Shown here: positions 23,835 through 36,039 of the stretch, in pieces
Layout of the letters: every line of letters starts with the position of its first letter
How positions within the stretch are numbered: the stretch's first letter is position 1
From: Allium sativum
Taxonomy: Eukaryota; Streptophyta; Magnoliopsida; Asparagales; Amaryllidaceae
Assembly (NCBI GenBank): GCA_030737875.1
Contig: CM060926.1
Span: forward strand, 163,071,579-163,135,578
Length of the DNA: 64,000 nucleotides
Direction of reading: 5' to 3'
Made by a program: the position numbers and the translations under genes
Notes under the pieces: generated by a model
What the model was told of the DNA's origin: nothing
Databases searched by the model: none
The model's input: the letters and a program-made list of their open reading frames with translations, nothing else

Positions 23835-24331
23835 AAAACTTGATCATCGCTAATCTATGAATCAGAAAAGCACGACATTTAAATTAAATTAATGCAAGCA
23901 TACAGGTGCGTAGCATACAGGTCGAACACAGGGAGGTGTAATCAAAAATTATTATTTATTTATTCTTGGGCGAGTTAGGCAGAATTTGGAGTTGTTTTTA
24001 ATGTTGTTAAAATTACTCTGAATCTGAACCTGAATCTAATCAGTATCAAATTCAACAATTGAAAAGAAAAGAAGTAATTACAAGAAAAAGAAAATAACAA
24101 GCAAACAACACACATAAAATTAAAAGAAGGTTGTGCCGTTGAATCTAATCAAACGGACAGTCCTAACATGTAATAATAAAAGAAACTAACAAGATGTATT
24201 CTATCAAAACTAATTGGATAGACATACAAATTTATGAAAGAAAAAGACAGTAAACTGAAATGAAGAAAACTTTTTATAAAAATGAGAATACAGAATAATG
24301 GAGATGCCCTTTACAATGGGTATACATGTGC

Positions 24332-24338
24332 TTATATA
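24332..24338 (-). promoter_or_regulatory. TATA box of H 5' LTR
   Basis: TATATAA on the minus strand, about 490 bp upstream of the primer site, at a fitting place for U3/R. Confidence 0.5.
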
Positions 24339-24740
24339 GGTGAACTAAAAACCCAAATCCTCTAATGGGCCATGACTCAACCTCTTGAAAATACAAATAA
24401 AAGAGATAAGATAAACTTGAAATATTCCATGCAGCTTCCTCTTTTGATTGGTCATGTGGCAAATTGATTGGCATTTTCCAAGAGATTTGAAGTTGATTGG
24501 TAAATTGATTGGCATCATGCTTGGCATCTATCTAATCAAATCTTCATCTTTATGGAGAGTAAAAATGAAAGATTCCCTTTGATTTATCTATGAAGAATAC
24601 TTCCAATTCTTGAAATATTTATTAGTGTATATCATATATTCATACATATGAATATATATATATACACCATAAATCACTAATCCATAAATTCTTCAAAGCA
24701 AGGGAGGCAGTGTGAATGCGTTCCATTCTTCAGCAAAAAG

Positions 24741-24813
24741 AGAGTTTGATGGGAATCGAACCCAGGTCTTTCTGTACAGATTTCCATGCCTTAACCAATG
24801 TGCTACGACTCCC
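24741..24813 (-). repeat. tRNA-like sequence in H LTR
   Basis: On the minus strand a tRNA-sized stretch starts GGGAGTC. It has an A box TAGCACATTGG (24795-24805) and a perfect B box GGTTCGATTCC (24752-24762) at tRNA-like spacing. The T stem pairs at four of five positions, but no acceptor 3' strand pairs with the 5' strand. It is therefore a tRNA pseudogene or the head of a SINE rather than a working tRNA. An internal Pol III promoter is plausible. Confidence 0.6.
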
Positions 24814-26689
24814 TTTATGATTGAAAACTTGTTGAGATGGGAAAGTAGCTTCTTTTTCTTATCAGTGGTCTTTTATTTAATGAAGGAGACAATTAATCAA
24901 TGACCTGTAAAAACACACAAAATACCCAAAGTAGCATTTATTTATATACAATAAAAATAAGATATAAGCATAAAAATAAACACATTTCTATGCTAATCAG
25001 AAAGGTTCCCATTAATTTTATCAAAGATAAATTCTTTTAAATTTATTCTTTACTCTTCCTTTGGATATCATTTCAAACCATATTAAGGTTTTCCAAACTA
25101 GACGGGATTAGCGAACCACGCCGAAGTAATCATTTGTTTAATTTCCCAATCCCAGCCTATTCATCCCATGAAGCAAAACTGATAAAACTCCATATCTAAC
25201 ACCACGGTGTTATCGGTAAAATTAATTACCATTTCTCAAAGCTAATTAAAGATTTAACTATCGCTAGGAGCAAAACTGGGGATACTCCATTCTCGATTAT
25301 TTCCCAAATTCGATAATTTAAATTATCACATTCTCTTTTCAATCTAATTAAAGATTCATTAAAACTCGAATTCAGTTCTTATCTCAAAAATCATTACTTA
25401 ATAACTTTTCAAAGTTAAGAAATTAACCTTATCTTTAACTGGGTTAAAGAACTAATGTCGTTTAAAACAAAGCTCACGAAAAACCAAAATCACATTCCAT
25501 TAATTTCTAACCATAAATTAGTAAGAGAACAATTCCCTAAGTATTAACCCCGAAGGCCGAAACCAACATCAGATCAATACCCAAGAAACCATTCAACTTA
25601 GCTAATCTCCAGTTAGTTTCTAATTTTCTTAACTCAACTGGGTTTAAGAACAGTGTTAGTGAAGACATCGTTCACGGCAAACCCAAAATCCAATTCGATA
25701 TTAAATATAAGACCCTAAATAGAAATTATATCGGCTTATATTCAATATCGAATTCTGAAACCAACAAATATCATTTGGAAATAACGATATGAAATATATC
25801 TTCTAAATTTCCGTTATAATACTTGTAACAACCCGGAAAATCTGAGCCAGTATAAAATTTTTATTTTGATTAAATTAAGCAGGAAATTCAGTCAGAATTT
25901 AAAAAAATTCCATTTTTAAATAATATTAAAGCCCTGAAATGGCGCGGTAGTTTGAAGATTTGAATTCGAACTTTGACTGAATGTACAGGATGCAAAATAA
26001 ATCGGATTTCGACGAAACAAGAAATATTTAAATCTGTTCGAGAATATCTTTCTAAAGAATCTGAAAGATTAAAATTTCATAGCAGGAGTCAAAAGTTATG
26101 GCCAAATCAATTTTCAGAAAGGTCGCTGTGAGATTAATATAGCCCTTGAAAATAGTGATTTTATAAACGACCTAGAAATTCGACGAAACCACTTTTTTTG
26201 GATCCAGGATGTCAATTTATTGCTATATTGAATTTTCCATAATTTTAGAAATCAATATGTGAGCGTGGCAGAAGAAAATGTGTTTGGTCGATTTCAGTCA
26301 AATTGGGTCGACCAGAAAAGGGTCTTTTTACAAACAGTCTCAGAATTCGACGAAATCAGTTTTGTTGGGACCGTATCGCCCCAACATAGCCAGATAAATT
26401 TTTTGGGAATTTTTAGAAGCAGTATGTGGCCCCGGCAAATTAAAATGTACGTTCAAAACAGAATTTGAATGTTTTATACTTTAATTTGAAAAATAACTGA
26501 CTGTAACAGTCGAATTGGCCAACGAAACATATCCCATTGTGTCCGGGATGGGGGTATTTAGCTAGGGGCGACATTCGTTGGGTTTGAATTGGGATCCGTA
26601 TGGAAGAACACTATTTTAAAATTTTAATAAACCATCACCCAATAGGAATTAGCCTTTCATAATTAAAATAAAAAAAAATATCTCAAAAC

Positions 26690-27040
26690 CCTCGTCGCCT
26701 CTCTCGTTAAAGGCGGAAACCCGTTCATCCCTTCCCGACGACTTTCGCGCCGCCTCAGTCCACGTCCGACCTCGCCACCACCCTGACTCGACGGAGCCGC
26801 CTCCCCTCTTCAAATCCGACCGAACCCTACCCTCCCTCGTTGCCGCATCGTCGAGAACGGAGCCAGAGAAGTCGCTGACTTCACGTCGCCTCCCAGATCG
26901 CCAGAGGCGATCACTCCTGACGCCCTCACCCATGCGCAGAGGCGCCTCGCTCCCCTCTTCCATGTCGCACCACCCGATCGAAGCAACGCTTCACGGGTTT
27001 GCCGAAAAATCCGAACCCTAGTTCGAACTAACTGTGAAAG
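26690..27040 (+). other. GC-rich exon-like block in B LTR
   Basis: This block of about 350 bp, rich in CG dinucleotides, occupies the same place as the C-rich block of A and ends at AAAG|GTATCA. A 104-codon minus-strand ORF here is a composition artefact. Confidence 0.4.
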
Positions 27041-27682
27041 GTATCAGCTTTGTTTTCTTTGAACTGATTTTGATGCTTTAAAGTATTGCAAAACTTTCAA
27101 AAATCATATCTTTTTCGTGTATTGACGAAATTCGATGAAACAGGAAACATTGTGACCGCAATGAGGCTCTCTACATTCTAGAAGAGACCGCGGATTTTTC
27201 TGAGCTCGCTATGATTTTTAGCAAAGCAACGAACCAATGTGAGAACTCTAAATTCAAAATGGAAGTGAAAACGAGTTGTATAAGTTATATAAGCGAAGTA
27301 TAAATTATATACGCATTGTATACCTCATGTACATGTGTTGTATATGTTATATGAGCGATGTATAAATTATACAAGCGTTGTATGAAATATATATGCTTTG
27401 AAATGTGTTGAAATGCAAGTGAAATATATTTATATACGAATATATATAGATACTCCCCTCGTCCACAAACCATGGATGATATTTATTGATTGTGAATTGG
27501 CGTGAAAAATTTGGTGAATAATACGAATGGTTGATAGGATTGTTTGTGGTTGATATGATTGGATTGTGGTTGAAAAATACCTTTCTGGTTGGAATAATAC
27601 TGGAATTGGTTGTGGAAAAATTCCTTATGACCTGAAAGATGGTCGGAATATTTAGGTCCTTAGAATACGCCCCTTAGGGAAA

Positions 27683-27687
27683 GCAAC
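27683..27687. repeat. Left target-site duplication GCAAC of element C
   Basis: Exact match to 39309-39313. It shows that C inserted as a unit into the B LTR. Confidence 0.95.
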
Positions 27688-30600
27688 TGTAACACCCCAT
27701 GCCCGCTATGGTCACTCTCTAAGGGAATGCCATAACATCGGTGGAGTATTTTGAGTGAATATAGAACAGAGTAATTACAGCAAGACAGATATAAGTAATA
27801 CTTGAAAATTTAAAACATCATTTCACTTGCAGCGGAAAATAAAACATGTCTGGTTACATCACAAAACCATAATAGGAGTCAAGTACAAATATCCATCATG
27901 ATAAATAAAAATACATAATCCCAATACATGAACTGGTAGCCATAAAAGAAAAGGGTATGCTGAGCTCTACATCTAGGGTCCAAGCTCCAAGAGAGTAATA
28001 AAAGCAGCCTGATCAAAGCCCACTCGTGCTGGGCCCACTCTGAGAACCTGAGGGTTGGGAAAAAGATAAAAACAACGGGGTCAGACATAAGTCTGAGCAA
28101 GTCCTATAACTTTAACAATGTAATCATTAAAGTAATAAGGATATGATATAACTTGGTACGGTGTGACTGGGGATAAATGACTACACTCAGTAGTCAATCA
28201 GACTTAGAATGAACTAAGTTAACGATAAAGACGCATTTACCCACCCAAGGATAATTACTACACTGCACCACACCAGTCATTCCTACTTAAAGGTTGATCC
28301 CTCCCAAGGACTTAGAAAATTTACCCAGTAGTTTCGTGTACCCCTAGCTCACTACATAGGTGCCGTCTGCCCCTATCTCCACTAGGTGTACCCACTACTC
28401 CCAAGCGATCGGCTCCCTACCGTAGATACCCGTGCTGGCCCCATAGTGGGGTGTATCACTCCCCAACGTGGCAACCCGATACAACCAACGGTGCACGGCT
28501 TATACCTACACGATGCAACAACGTCTTACCTACCAGCCTGGGTCCACACACGCATATGAAACCCGTTGGACTTGCGTTGCCACCGCTAACCCGTTTTGGC
28601 CTCTTATAGTCAAGCCCAGTACGCGTGTCCCGTCCTCGACATGGGTCGAGCCCAATAAGATGGGTTACTGGTTGAAATGGGCCCCCACAAGCTACCCACC
28701 TAAGCTTGTCCCTTTTTCTAATGCATCCCACTTAACCCTTTAATCATGTTTAATTACATGTTTCCACTTGGTTAAGTATTCTAATCGTATTTTCTATTGC
28801 CACCCAAGGCAACCCACTAGATTTCCACATGCCACCCAAGGCACCCACTTAACCCCTCATGTCCCTCTACATGCTAATATGGTTAAGTGTTTCTTAATTA
28901 ATTAATTAAGATCATGACCTGATAAAGACCCCTCACATTAGACCGTCTTTTATGACTGCTGGATATGCCGGTTGGTTCCGGGCAGACTTCTGTCATCAAA
29001 AGGGTCTAACCTCGTGTCTTTACTTTAATCACGTATTTAATTTATGACTAAGACCTCTCACATTGGGCCTATCGTTTTAGCTACTGGATGGCCGGTCGGT
29101 TCCGGGCAGACTTCCGCTACAAAAGGGTCCAACCTCGTGTCTTAGTTGATTAATTACACCTAATTAATCACCCCCATAATTAATTATCCCTAATTAATTA
29201 CACATTTTTAAGAATATGGGTAGACCTAACTTAATAGGTAAATTCCCAATTCCATAGTATGGGTAGACCTAACTTAATAGGTAAATTCCCAACTCCATAA
29301 TGTGGGTAGACCTAACTTAATAGGTAAATTCCCAATTATGTCCATTCATTTTATGTTATGCTTAATCATAACAACTTTACACCTTTTTATAATCATGCAT
29401 ATTAACCCCATTGTTTCCCACGTAATTCGTTTACATAACATGTCATACATAGGGACAACCTTGCATATGTTATGCATGTCATAAAAAGAGACAAACTTGC
29501 ATATGAACTTGCATATAAACTTGCATAAAACTTGCATATGAACTTGCATATGAACTTGCATAAAACTTGCATAAAACTTGCGTATGAACTTGCATATGAA
29601 CTTGCATAATACTTGCATAAAACTTGCATATGAACTTGCATATGAACTTGCATAAAACTTGCATATCAACTTGCATATCAACTTGCATATCAACTTGCAT
29701 ATCATGTCATATCACAAAGGCAAACTTGCATATGTTATGCATATCATAAAAAGAGACTAACTTGCATATGAATCATGTCATATCACAAAGGCAAACTCGC
29801 ATATGTTATGTATATCATTAAAAGAGACTAACTTGCACATGAATCATGTCATATCACAAAGGCAAACTCGCATATGTTATGCATATCATAAAAAGAGACT
29901 AACTTGCATATGAATCATGTCATATCACAAAGGCAAACTCGCATATGTTATGCATATCATAAAAAGAGACTAACTTGCACATGAATCATGTCATATCACA
30001 AAGGCAAACTCGCATATGTTATGCATATCATAAAAAGAGACTAACTTGCACATGATCTTACATATAAACTTGCATAAAACTTGCATATGAACTTACATGA
30101 CACATCATATCATAAAAGAGGCAAGTTTACATATGAACTTATAACATATGACAACCACAACTTGCATAATCCACATTTACATCCATAGCCTCCTAATATC
30201 CTATCCTAATTAGTTTAGCAATTACTTGCTAAAGGCATAGGAACTCACCAAAACCAAGATTAGCAAACTTATGAAGTAGAACTAGTTGCTAAATATGAAG
30301 AAGATGATGATTAGAGGTTGATTAGCTTGCAACTTCCTTCATAAACTAGTGGAGGCTCCTCTTAAGTTTGATTTTGGCGGCATGAGGCCATCATTTCTAT
30401 TTTTAGTATGGATTAGGCTTGAATTAGGGTGTATTTATAGGATTAGGGTGTGTTTTAGACCATAGGATTAACCCTAGGTTAGATTAGGTCCGTTAGATTT
30501 AGGAAATCTCTAGAACCCAGCCCAGCCCTAGCCAGAAAACCAGACCTGGTGCACCCAGGCCCTCTGGCTCGACACGCCGTGTCGACAGGCAAGTCGACAG

Positions 30601-30926
30601 GGCAGTCGACTCCCCAGTCGACAGGCCTGTCGACAGCCCTGTCGACATGGGTAGGGCGGGAAGTTTCCCGCCTGGCCCCCTGCTGGCTCCAATTTCGAAA
30701 TCTGATTTTTAATTTTTAAATTTGTTTTTAACTTGAATTTTCTGCAAACTTCATTGGGCCATAACTGGGCCATACGGACTCCGATTTACAAAATTTCGGA
30801 CTCTATTCTACGTATTTTTCCGAGACGAACGCAATGACGTAGCCCGTTTCCCCCAATTCTCACATTTGAGATTATTTATTCTGCAATTAGTGAATTTTAG
30901 CATTAACCGAAATTCGGGGTGTTACA
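27688..30926 (-). repeat. 3' LTR of element C (3239 bp)
   Basis: On the plus strand it runs from TGTAACACCCC to GGGTGTTACA. It has a triplicated TAGACCTAACTTAATAGG unit (29218-29335), a short ACTTGCATATGA array (about 29488-29700), five 71-bp units (29701-30055), a duplicated CCCGGAACC-type module (28915-29140), a TATA box (about 30433), a donor (minus strand GTGAGT at 30248) and a GTCGAC array (30572-30648). Confidence 0.95.
29488..30055 (-). repeat. Tandem arrays in C 3' LTR
   Basis: Two adjoining arrays are present. The first repeats a unit of 11-18 bp built on ACTTGCATATGA. The second has five head-to-tail 71-bp units starting at 29701, 29772, 29843, 29914 and 29985, each with ATCATGTCATATCACAAAGG. 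The first array differs in length in the other LTR (about 37855-38088), showing recent copy-number change. Confidence 0.9.
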
Positions 30927-30941
30927 TTCTCCCCTCCTTAA
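30927..30941 (-). other. Polypurine tract of C
   Basis: TTAAGGAGGGGAGAA on the minus strand, directly before the TG of the 3' LTR. E has a near-identical tract at 63165-63180. Confidence 0.9.
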
Positions 30942-31472
30942 AGGATTTCGTCCCCGAAATCTCTAAGCTAAGGAGAATGCATATCCTACCATCCAAACAA
31001 CCATCTACTCAATCCATCATACACGGGCATCCATTGTCCTTAAAACAATTTCTAATGATGTATGAGCATATGCAAAAAGTGTGTGTATATGTTCCCTATC
31101 TAATGTATGAACATATGCAAACCATGATAGTGCCATGCATCCATTATGTATGCGAGAGAACCCTATCGACACATACAATATCTACATGAGTGCACAATCA
31201 TTCACCAAAATGCATCATCCATATGATAACACAATCATTATACATCCATAAATATAGCTTCCTTCACAAAATTTTATGCAATATGAAGTGATTGAGCCGA
31301 TCTAGTGCCTAGAGTGTGTATATATGCATCCACGAGCAACCACTAGCAACCACTTGCATCCACATACATCCATCAAACATAACATGTCTCAAACAAATGT
31401 TTCAATCATAGGTTTACCCTATCTAAAGGTCAAAGGTACAAATGAGAGGACATACTAAAGATAAGATAAGTA
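30942..31472 (-). other. 3' noncoding region of C
   Basis: About 530 bp lies between the pol stop and the polypurine tract. It is AT-rich with many GCAT/CATATG words and has no supported ORF. Confidence 0.7.
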
Positions 31473-33347
31473 CTAGACGTTAAAAGACATACCCTCAAAA
31501 AGGAACGGGTACAATGAACGCATCTTCGCTTCCGTTTCCCACGTTGCGTTGCTCTCGTCTTCTCCCCATTGTACTTTGACTAGTTGAACCTCTCGATTCC
31601 TCAATTTCCTAGTCTCTGACCCAAGGATGCGGGTAGGAGCTCGTCGAATGGTCGCATCCCGCTCTACTTCCACTTCTTTAAGCAAGCTCGGCTCTACCAC
31701 CTCTGCGGTCTCATGTAAGCACTTCCTCAAATGTGACACATGGATTACATCATGTACACCACTAAGTCTGTCGGGCAACTCCACTCTATATGCCATCCGT
31801 CCGATCCTTTCCTTAATAGGAAACGGCCCCACGAACCTTGGTGCTAACTTCACAACAGATCCAAAGCGAACCACGTTTCGTAACGGCGATACTTTGACAA
31901 AGACCATGTCCCCAACCTCAAACTCAAGGTCCGTCCTCCTTTTGTCCGCATAAGATTTTTGCCTATCCTGCGCTGCTTTCATCCTTCTTCGAATCAAGTC
32001 AATCTTCTCAGAAGTCTCCCTAACCATATCAGGCCCAAGCAAGATCTTATCTGTAGATTCCCACCAACATGAGGGCGATCGACAAGGCCTTCCATAGAGA
32101 GCTTCGAAAGGAGCCATACCAATACTGGACTGAAAGCTGTTATTATATGCGAACTCCACCAATGGAAGATGCTCTTCCCATGTACCTCCAAAATCTAAGA
32201 TACAAAGCCTCAAAAGGTCTTCTAGGACACGATTCACCCTCTCAGTCTGGCCGTCCGTCTGAGGATGATATGCGGTGCTCAGACACAATTGAGTCCACAC
32301 TGCTTCTTGCAAACTTTTCCAGAACTCGCTAGTGAAGATAGGGTCTCGATCACTCACTATGCTAGAGGGTACCCCATGCAATCGAACTATCTCTCGAAGA
32401 TATACTGAAGCTAGCCATGGAGCAGTCCTCTTGCTCTTCACAGGTATGAAATGGGCGCTTTTAGTAAGTCTGTCTACCACGACCCAAATTCCCGTATTAC
32501 CCTTTCTTGATCTGGGTAACCCGTCAATAAAATCCATCGAGACGCTATCCCACTTCAATTGTGGAACTTCCAATGGGTGAAGCAACCCACCAAGTTTCTT
32601 TTGCTCCGCCTTCACTTGTTGGCACACCAAGCATCGAGCGACATACTCGGCCACATCTTTCTTCATACCGGCCCAGAAGAAAACCCTCTTCATGTCTTGG
32701 TACATTTTGTCCCCACCGGGATGAATGGTCATCCTAGAACGGTGTGCATCATCAAGAATAACCTTCCTCAAACCCTCGTCCCTCGGTACACAAAGTCTAC
32801 CGTCTCTACGCAAGCACCCCCTATCGTCTAGGGTGTACCTACTCAAATGGCTGGACGACTCCCCCCTTATGAGCTTCTCCACCAACTCAACCAACTGTGG
32901 GTCGTCCCTCTGTGCTTCTCCAATCCGCCCCAAAAGAGTAGGTCTAACCTCCAAGGAAGCTAGCAAACCGGGTACATAATCAATGGAAGGTCTGAAATCA
33001 AACATCGAGATAAATTCCAAGCTTCGTTGTTCCACGAACAATGGACTCAAGGACAACCTTTTTCTGCTCAAGGCGTCCGCCACCACGTTACCCTTGCCAG
33101 GGGTATACGCTATCTCGAAATCATAGGATGCTAAGAACTCCATCCACCTTTGCTGTCTCAAATTCAAATCCTTCTGAGAAAACAAGTACTTCAATGATTT
33201 GTGGTCAGTGAACAATTCGAATCTCTCACCAAGAAGATAATGGCGCCAAATCTTAAGCGCAAAAACAATAGCGGCCAACTCTAAATCATGGGTAGGGTAA
33301 TTTTTCTCATGCACTCTCAACTGCCTTCCACCATAGCCTATTACCCT
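31473..33347 (-). pseudogene. RNase H end, integrase and chromodomain of C
   Basis: An open frame of 615 codons follows a TGA at 33348-33350. It starts within RNase H ([18 protein letters not shown], then [11 protein letters not shown]). It continues through the integrase HHCC finger ([10 protein letters not shown]) and the catalytic core, with Asp in SMDFIDG, Asp in SDRDPIF and Glu in TERVNR. It ends in a chromodomain-like segment ([16 protein letters not shown]). All catalytic residues are present. It is the downstream part of the same reading frame as 33351-35846. It counts as a pseudogene only because of the upstream stops, unless read-through occurs. Confidence 0.93.
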
Positions 33348-35120
33348 TCACTCTTGCATTAAGACTGCGCCCAGTCCTGTCCCACAAGCATCGGTATAGA
33401 CAACAAGTGGCTTGCTCCCATCTGGCAACACTAAAACTGGAGCAGTGGTTAAAGCTCTCTTTAACCGTCGGAACGCATCATCACAATCTACGTCCCATGC
33501 GAAAACAAGATTCTTCTTCACTAAGCGGGTTAATGGGGATGATATCTTCGCGAAGTCTTTGATAAACTTCCTATAATAACCCGCCAACCCCAAGAAACTT
33601 CTTACTTCGGTAGCATTCTTCGGAACCTTCCAATCCTGAATTGATACTACCTTCGCGGGATCCACAGCTATCCCTTCCTTGGAGACCACGTGCCCCAAGA
33701 ACCGCACCTCCTTCCTCCAGAAGTGACATTTAGAGAATTTAGCCTTAAGGCTATGTGCTCGAAGAGTCTTCAATACTTCCCCAAGATGTAGGGCATGCTC
33801 TTCTTCACTCTTAGAAAATACTAAGATATCATCCACAAAGACCACCACGAATTTATTAAGGAACTCCCTGAACACCCTACTCATCAAATCAACAAAGTAT
33901 GCAGGGGCGTTCGTCAACCCAAATGGCATCACCAGCCACTCATAGAAACCATCCGGAGTCCTAAAGGCAGTCTTGTCTATGCTATCCTCAGCCACCCTCA
34001 ACTGATGAAACCCCGTGGCTAAGTCCAACTGAGAAAATACTGAAGCGCCAACCAACTGATCGAAAAGATCGTCAATCCTCGGCAATGGGTGTCTATTCTT
34101 CTTTGTGAGCTTGTTGAGTTCTCTATAGTCTACACAAAGTCTGAGGGACCCATCCGCCTTTGTAGCAAAAACTACTGGAGCACCCCACTCCGATATACTT
34201 CGTCTTATGAACCCCTTCTCAAGCAACTCCCCTACTTGCTTATGGAGTTCCCTCCTCTCACGAGGAGCCATGTGGCGCACTGGTAAAGATACAGGTTTAG
34301 CATTATCCACCAGATATATTCGGAAGTCAATCTCCCGCTTCGGAGGTAAGCCCTTCACCTCCTCAAACACATCCGAGTATTCCCGGACCACTCTAACAGA
34401 TTGCAAACTCTCGACCGAAGCGTCAAGCGATTCAAGATAACTTAGCATAACAGAATCCATGGGATTACAAGAGATCTCGAGAGTGTTACCCAAGCGGGTC
34501 ATGAGCCTAACAACTCTCCTTTCGCAATCAAGAACGGCACCATTACTGGATAACCAGTCCATGCCCAAAATCAACCCATAGCCCGTGAAGCCCAAAACAA
34601 AAGCATCACATCTAAACTCAATGCTAGGTATAGAAATCTTCAAACCCAAACATATCATGGACAAATAAGTGGAGCCCCCAATTGGGTTTGAAACAACCAA
34701 GGGATCATCTACCAGACTGGTGTCTAAGTGCAGTGACTCAACTAATGATGATGAGATAAACGAATGCGATGCGCCTGAATCAAACAATGTACGGACAGGA
34801 TGATCAAATAGAAAAACCAGACTTTCAACGGAAATAGTTCTACCTCTTTCCTGAATCGGTGGGACCGCGAGAGCCTGTACTTGCCCCCTAGCCTGACCCG
34901 GTGCCATAAGAGCTTGCACCTGTCCTCCTGAGGTAGATCCCGTCCTTTGCCCCTTCTTAGGGCAATCCTTCACTAGATGCCCTGCTTCGCCACAGTGAAA
35001 GCAACCAGTCTTCTTCTTCTTTCTACAATCTTTGCTTATGTGACCTGGTATCCCACAATTGAAGCACTTCTTCTTCCCCTTGCCACCGTTGCCTTTCCCA
35101 CCTTTGTTTTGCTGTTGTTG
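33348..35120 (-). pseudogene. Zinc knuckles, protease and reverse transcriptase of C
   Basis: In the same frame as its neighbours, this segment opens with two CCHC knuckles ([14 protein letters not shown] and [14 protein letters not shown], about 34970-35070). It continues with a protease whose active site is DSGA (34770-34781) and a reverse transcriptase with [21 protein letters not shown] and FVDD (33828-33839). It reaches the first RNase H motif ([13 protein letters not shown]). It is bounded by a TAG at 35121-35123 and a TGA at 33348-33350. No internal frameshift was seen. Confidence 0.92.
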
Positions 35121-35846
35121 CTAAGGTCTCTTTTGATCTCCCTTCTTCTCGGGTGCCTTATTAGCATTGGGACCCTTCTCTTCCTCATGCATGAGTGCCA
35201 TGTCAACTAGCTTCTCAAAGGTGGCCCCCATAGGGATATGAGTCATAGCCAACCCATGCATTGGTTCATTCAAGCCTTTCACGAACCTCAAAGCCTTCTT
35301 CTCCGGTGTATTCACCATGTCTAGGCCAAACCTTGCCAATTGAATAAACTTGTTGACATATTCCTTCACTGAGAGATTTCCTTGCTTTAGAGTCAAGAAC
35401 CTTTCCATATACAAGTTTTCCTCCGCCCTTGAGAGAATCTTTGCCACAAATCTTTGCTTAAAATCCGCCCAAGAGTCAACGGGGCATTCTCCATTAGTGA
35501 CCTCCCACCAGAATGAGGCCTCTCCCTTCATTAACCAAGCAGCTAACTTGACTTTCTTTCCTTCTTCCATCTCAAAGATATCTATCAACTCTTCCACCTC
35601 CTTAAGCCAATCTCAAGCCTCTACAAAAGTTTCAGATCCTTGAAAAGGTTTCCCTCCCATAGCTTTGAATTCCTTGCAAGTCTTAGCAAAAGTATCCGTG
35701 CGAGGAGGAGGGGGAGGAGGAAGATCGGGTGCTACGGTTGGTGGAGGAACATTTGCTGGACCCGCAGTGGTGGCCCTGGCCTCCATCAATCTCCTATACC
35801 ATACTGGTATCGTCACACCCTCCGGAAAGTTAAGATCCTCAGCCAT
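35121..35846 (-). pseudogene. Gag of element C with nonsense codons
   Basis: The ATG at 35844-35846 opens Gag (MAEDLNFPEGVTIPVWYRRL), followed by a Pro-rich linker. A TGA at 35613-35615 interrupts it. The frame then resumes with a typical capsid segment (LAAWLMKGEASFWWEV, LTLKQGNLSVKEYVNKF) until a TAG at 35121-35123, just before the zinc knuckles. The start is supported by a predicted splice acceptor one base upstream. Both stops can be explained by single C-to-T type changes (TGG or CAG codons), which is inferred, not shown. Confidence 0.9.
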
Positions 35847-36027
35847 GCTGAAACGAAAAAGGAAAGATTCAAAACGGAGAATTCGAAGGATAAAGATATG
35901 GCTATTGGGGATTATGCTTTTCTTTCAAAAACTTTTCTCTTTAAAGACATGTTTTTGAAAATATCTCTTCCAAAAATGTTTTTAGAAAAATAGTTTTCTA
36001 AAAATTTTACCTGTTCCGGTAACCTTT
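35847..36027 (-). promoter_or_regulatory. Leader of C with predicted 3' splice acceptor
   Basis: Minus-strand TTTCCTTTTTCG then TTTCAG ends at 35848, a strong pyrimidine tract plus CAG one base before the gag ATG. With the donor at 38630 in the 5' LTR it predicts a 2783-nt leader intron that includes the primer site. Confidence 0.5.
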
Positions 36028-36039
36028 GCTCTGATACCA
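36028..36039 (-). other. Primer-binding site of C (initiator tRNA-Met)
   Basis: TGGTATCAGAGC on the minus strand, two bases from the LTR end at 36042. Confidence 0.95.

Larger units (their letters stand above)
23841..25823 (-). repeat. 5' LTR of element H (3' portion, interrupted)
   Basis: The LTR end on the minus strand is GCGATGATCA at 23841, next to the primer site. The visible 1.98 kb has a TATA box (24332-24338), a tRNA-like segment (24741-24813), and an internal duplication around an AACTGGGTT motif (about 25435-25500 and 25640-25690). At 25508-25630 it shares about 120 bp, at roughly 80 percent identity, with B (42303-42425). It is cut off by B at 25824. The remaining LTR sequence, matching 1-166, is not found in the window. 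Confidence 0.75.
25824..27687 (+). repeat. LTR of family-A relative B, left part
   Basis: It begins TGTAACAACCCGGAAAATCTG and aligns with the first 2.2 kb of the A LTR at moderate identity. It carries the CGACGAAAC triple (26010, 26181, 26348), the ATATCCCATTGTGT block, a GC-rich exon-like region (26690-27040) and a weaker donor GTATCA at 27041. The LTR is broken by C after 27687 and resumes at 39314. No internal region is attached, so B is a solo-type LTR of about 5.6 kb. The base before it suggests TSD ATACT, against ATATT at the right end. Confidence 0.88.

Noticed and set aside
26649..26963. Arg/Gly/Ser-rich ORFs in GC-rich blocks (also 13577-13807 and 52952-53288)
   Set aside because: They are products of GC-rich composition, on inconsistent strands and frames between homologous LTRs.
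29346..29705. Repetitive ORFs rich in MQVHMQVLCKF-type text in C LTRs (also 37706-38087)
   Set aside because: These are direct translation of the ACTTGCATATGA tandem array in several frames, with no coding signature.
29701..30055. CRISPR-like array
   Set aside because: Units are contiguous 71-bp tandem repeats without unique spacers, in a plant LTR.
30572..30648. CpG island of a host gene promoter
   Set aside because: The GTCGAC array lies inside a C LTR and is duplicated in the other LTR. No host exon is near.
31627..35958. Plus-strand ORFs of 65-117 codons opposite C pol
   Set aside because: Antisense shadows of the well-supported minus-strand gag-pol frame.
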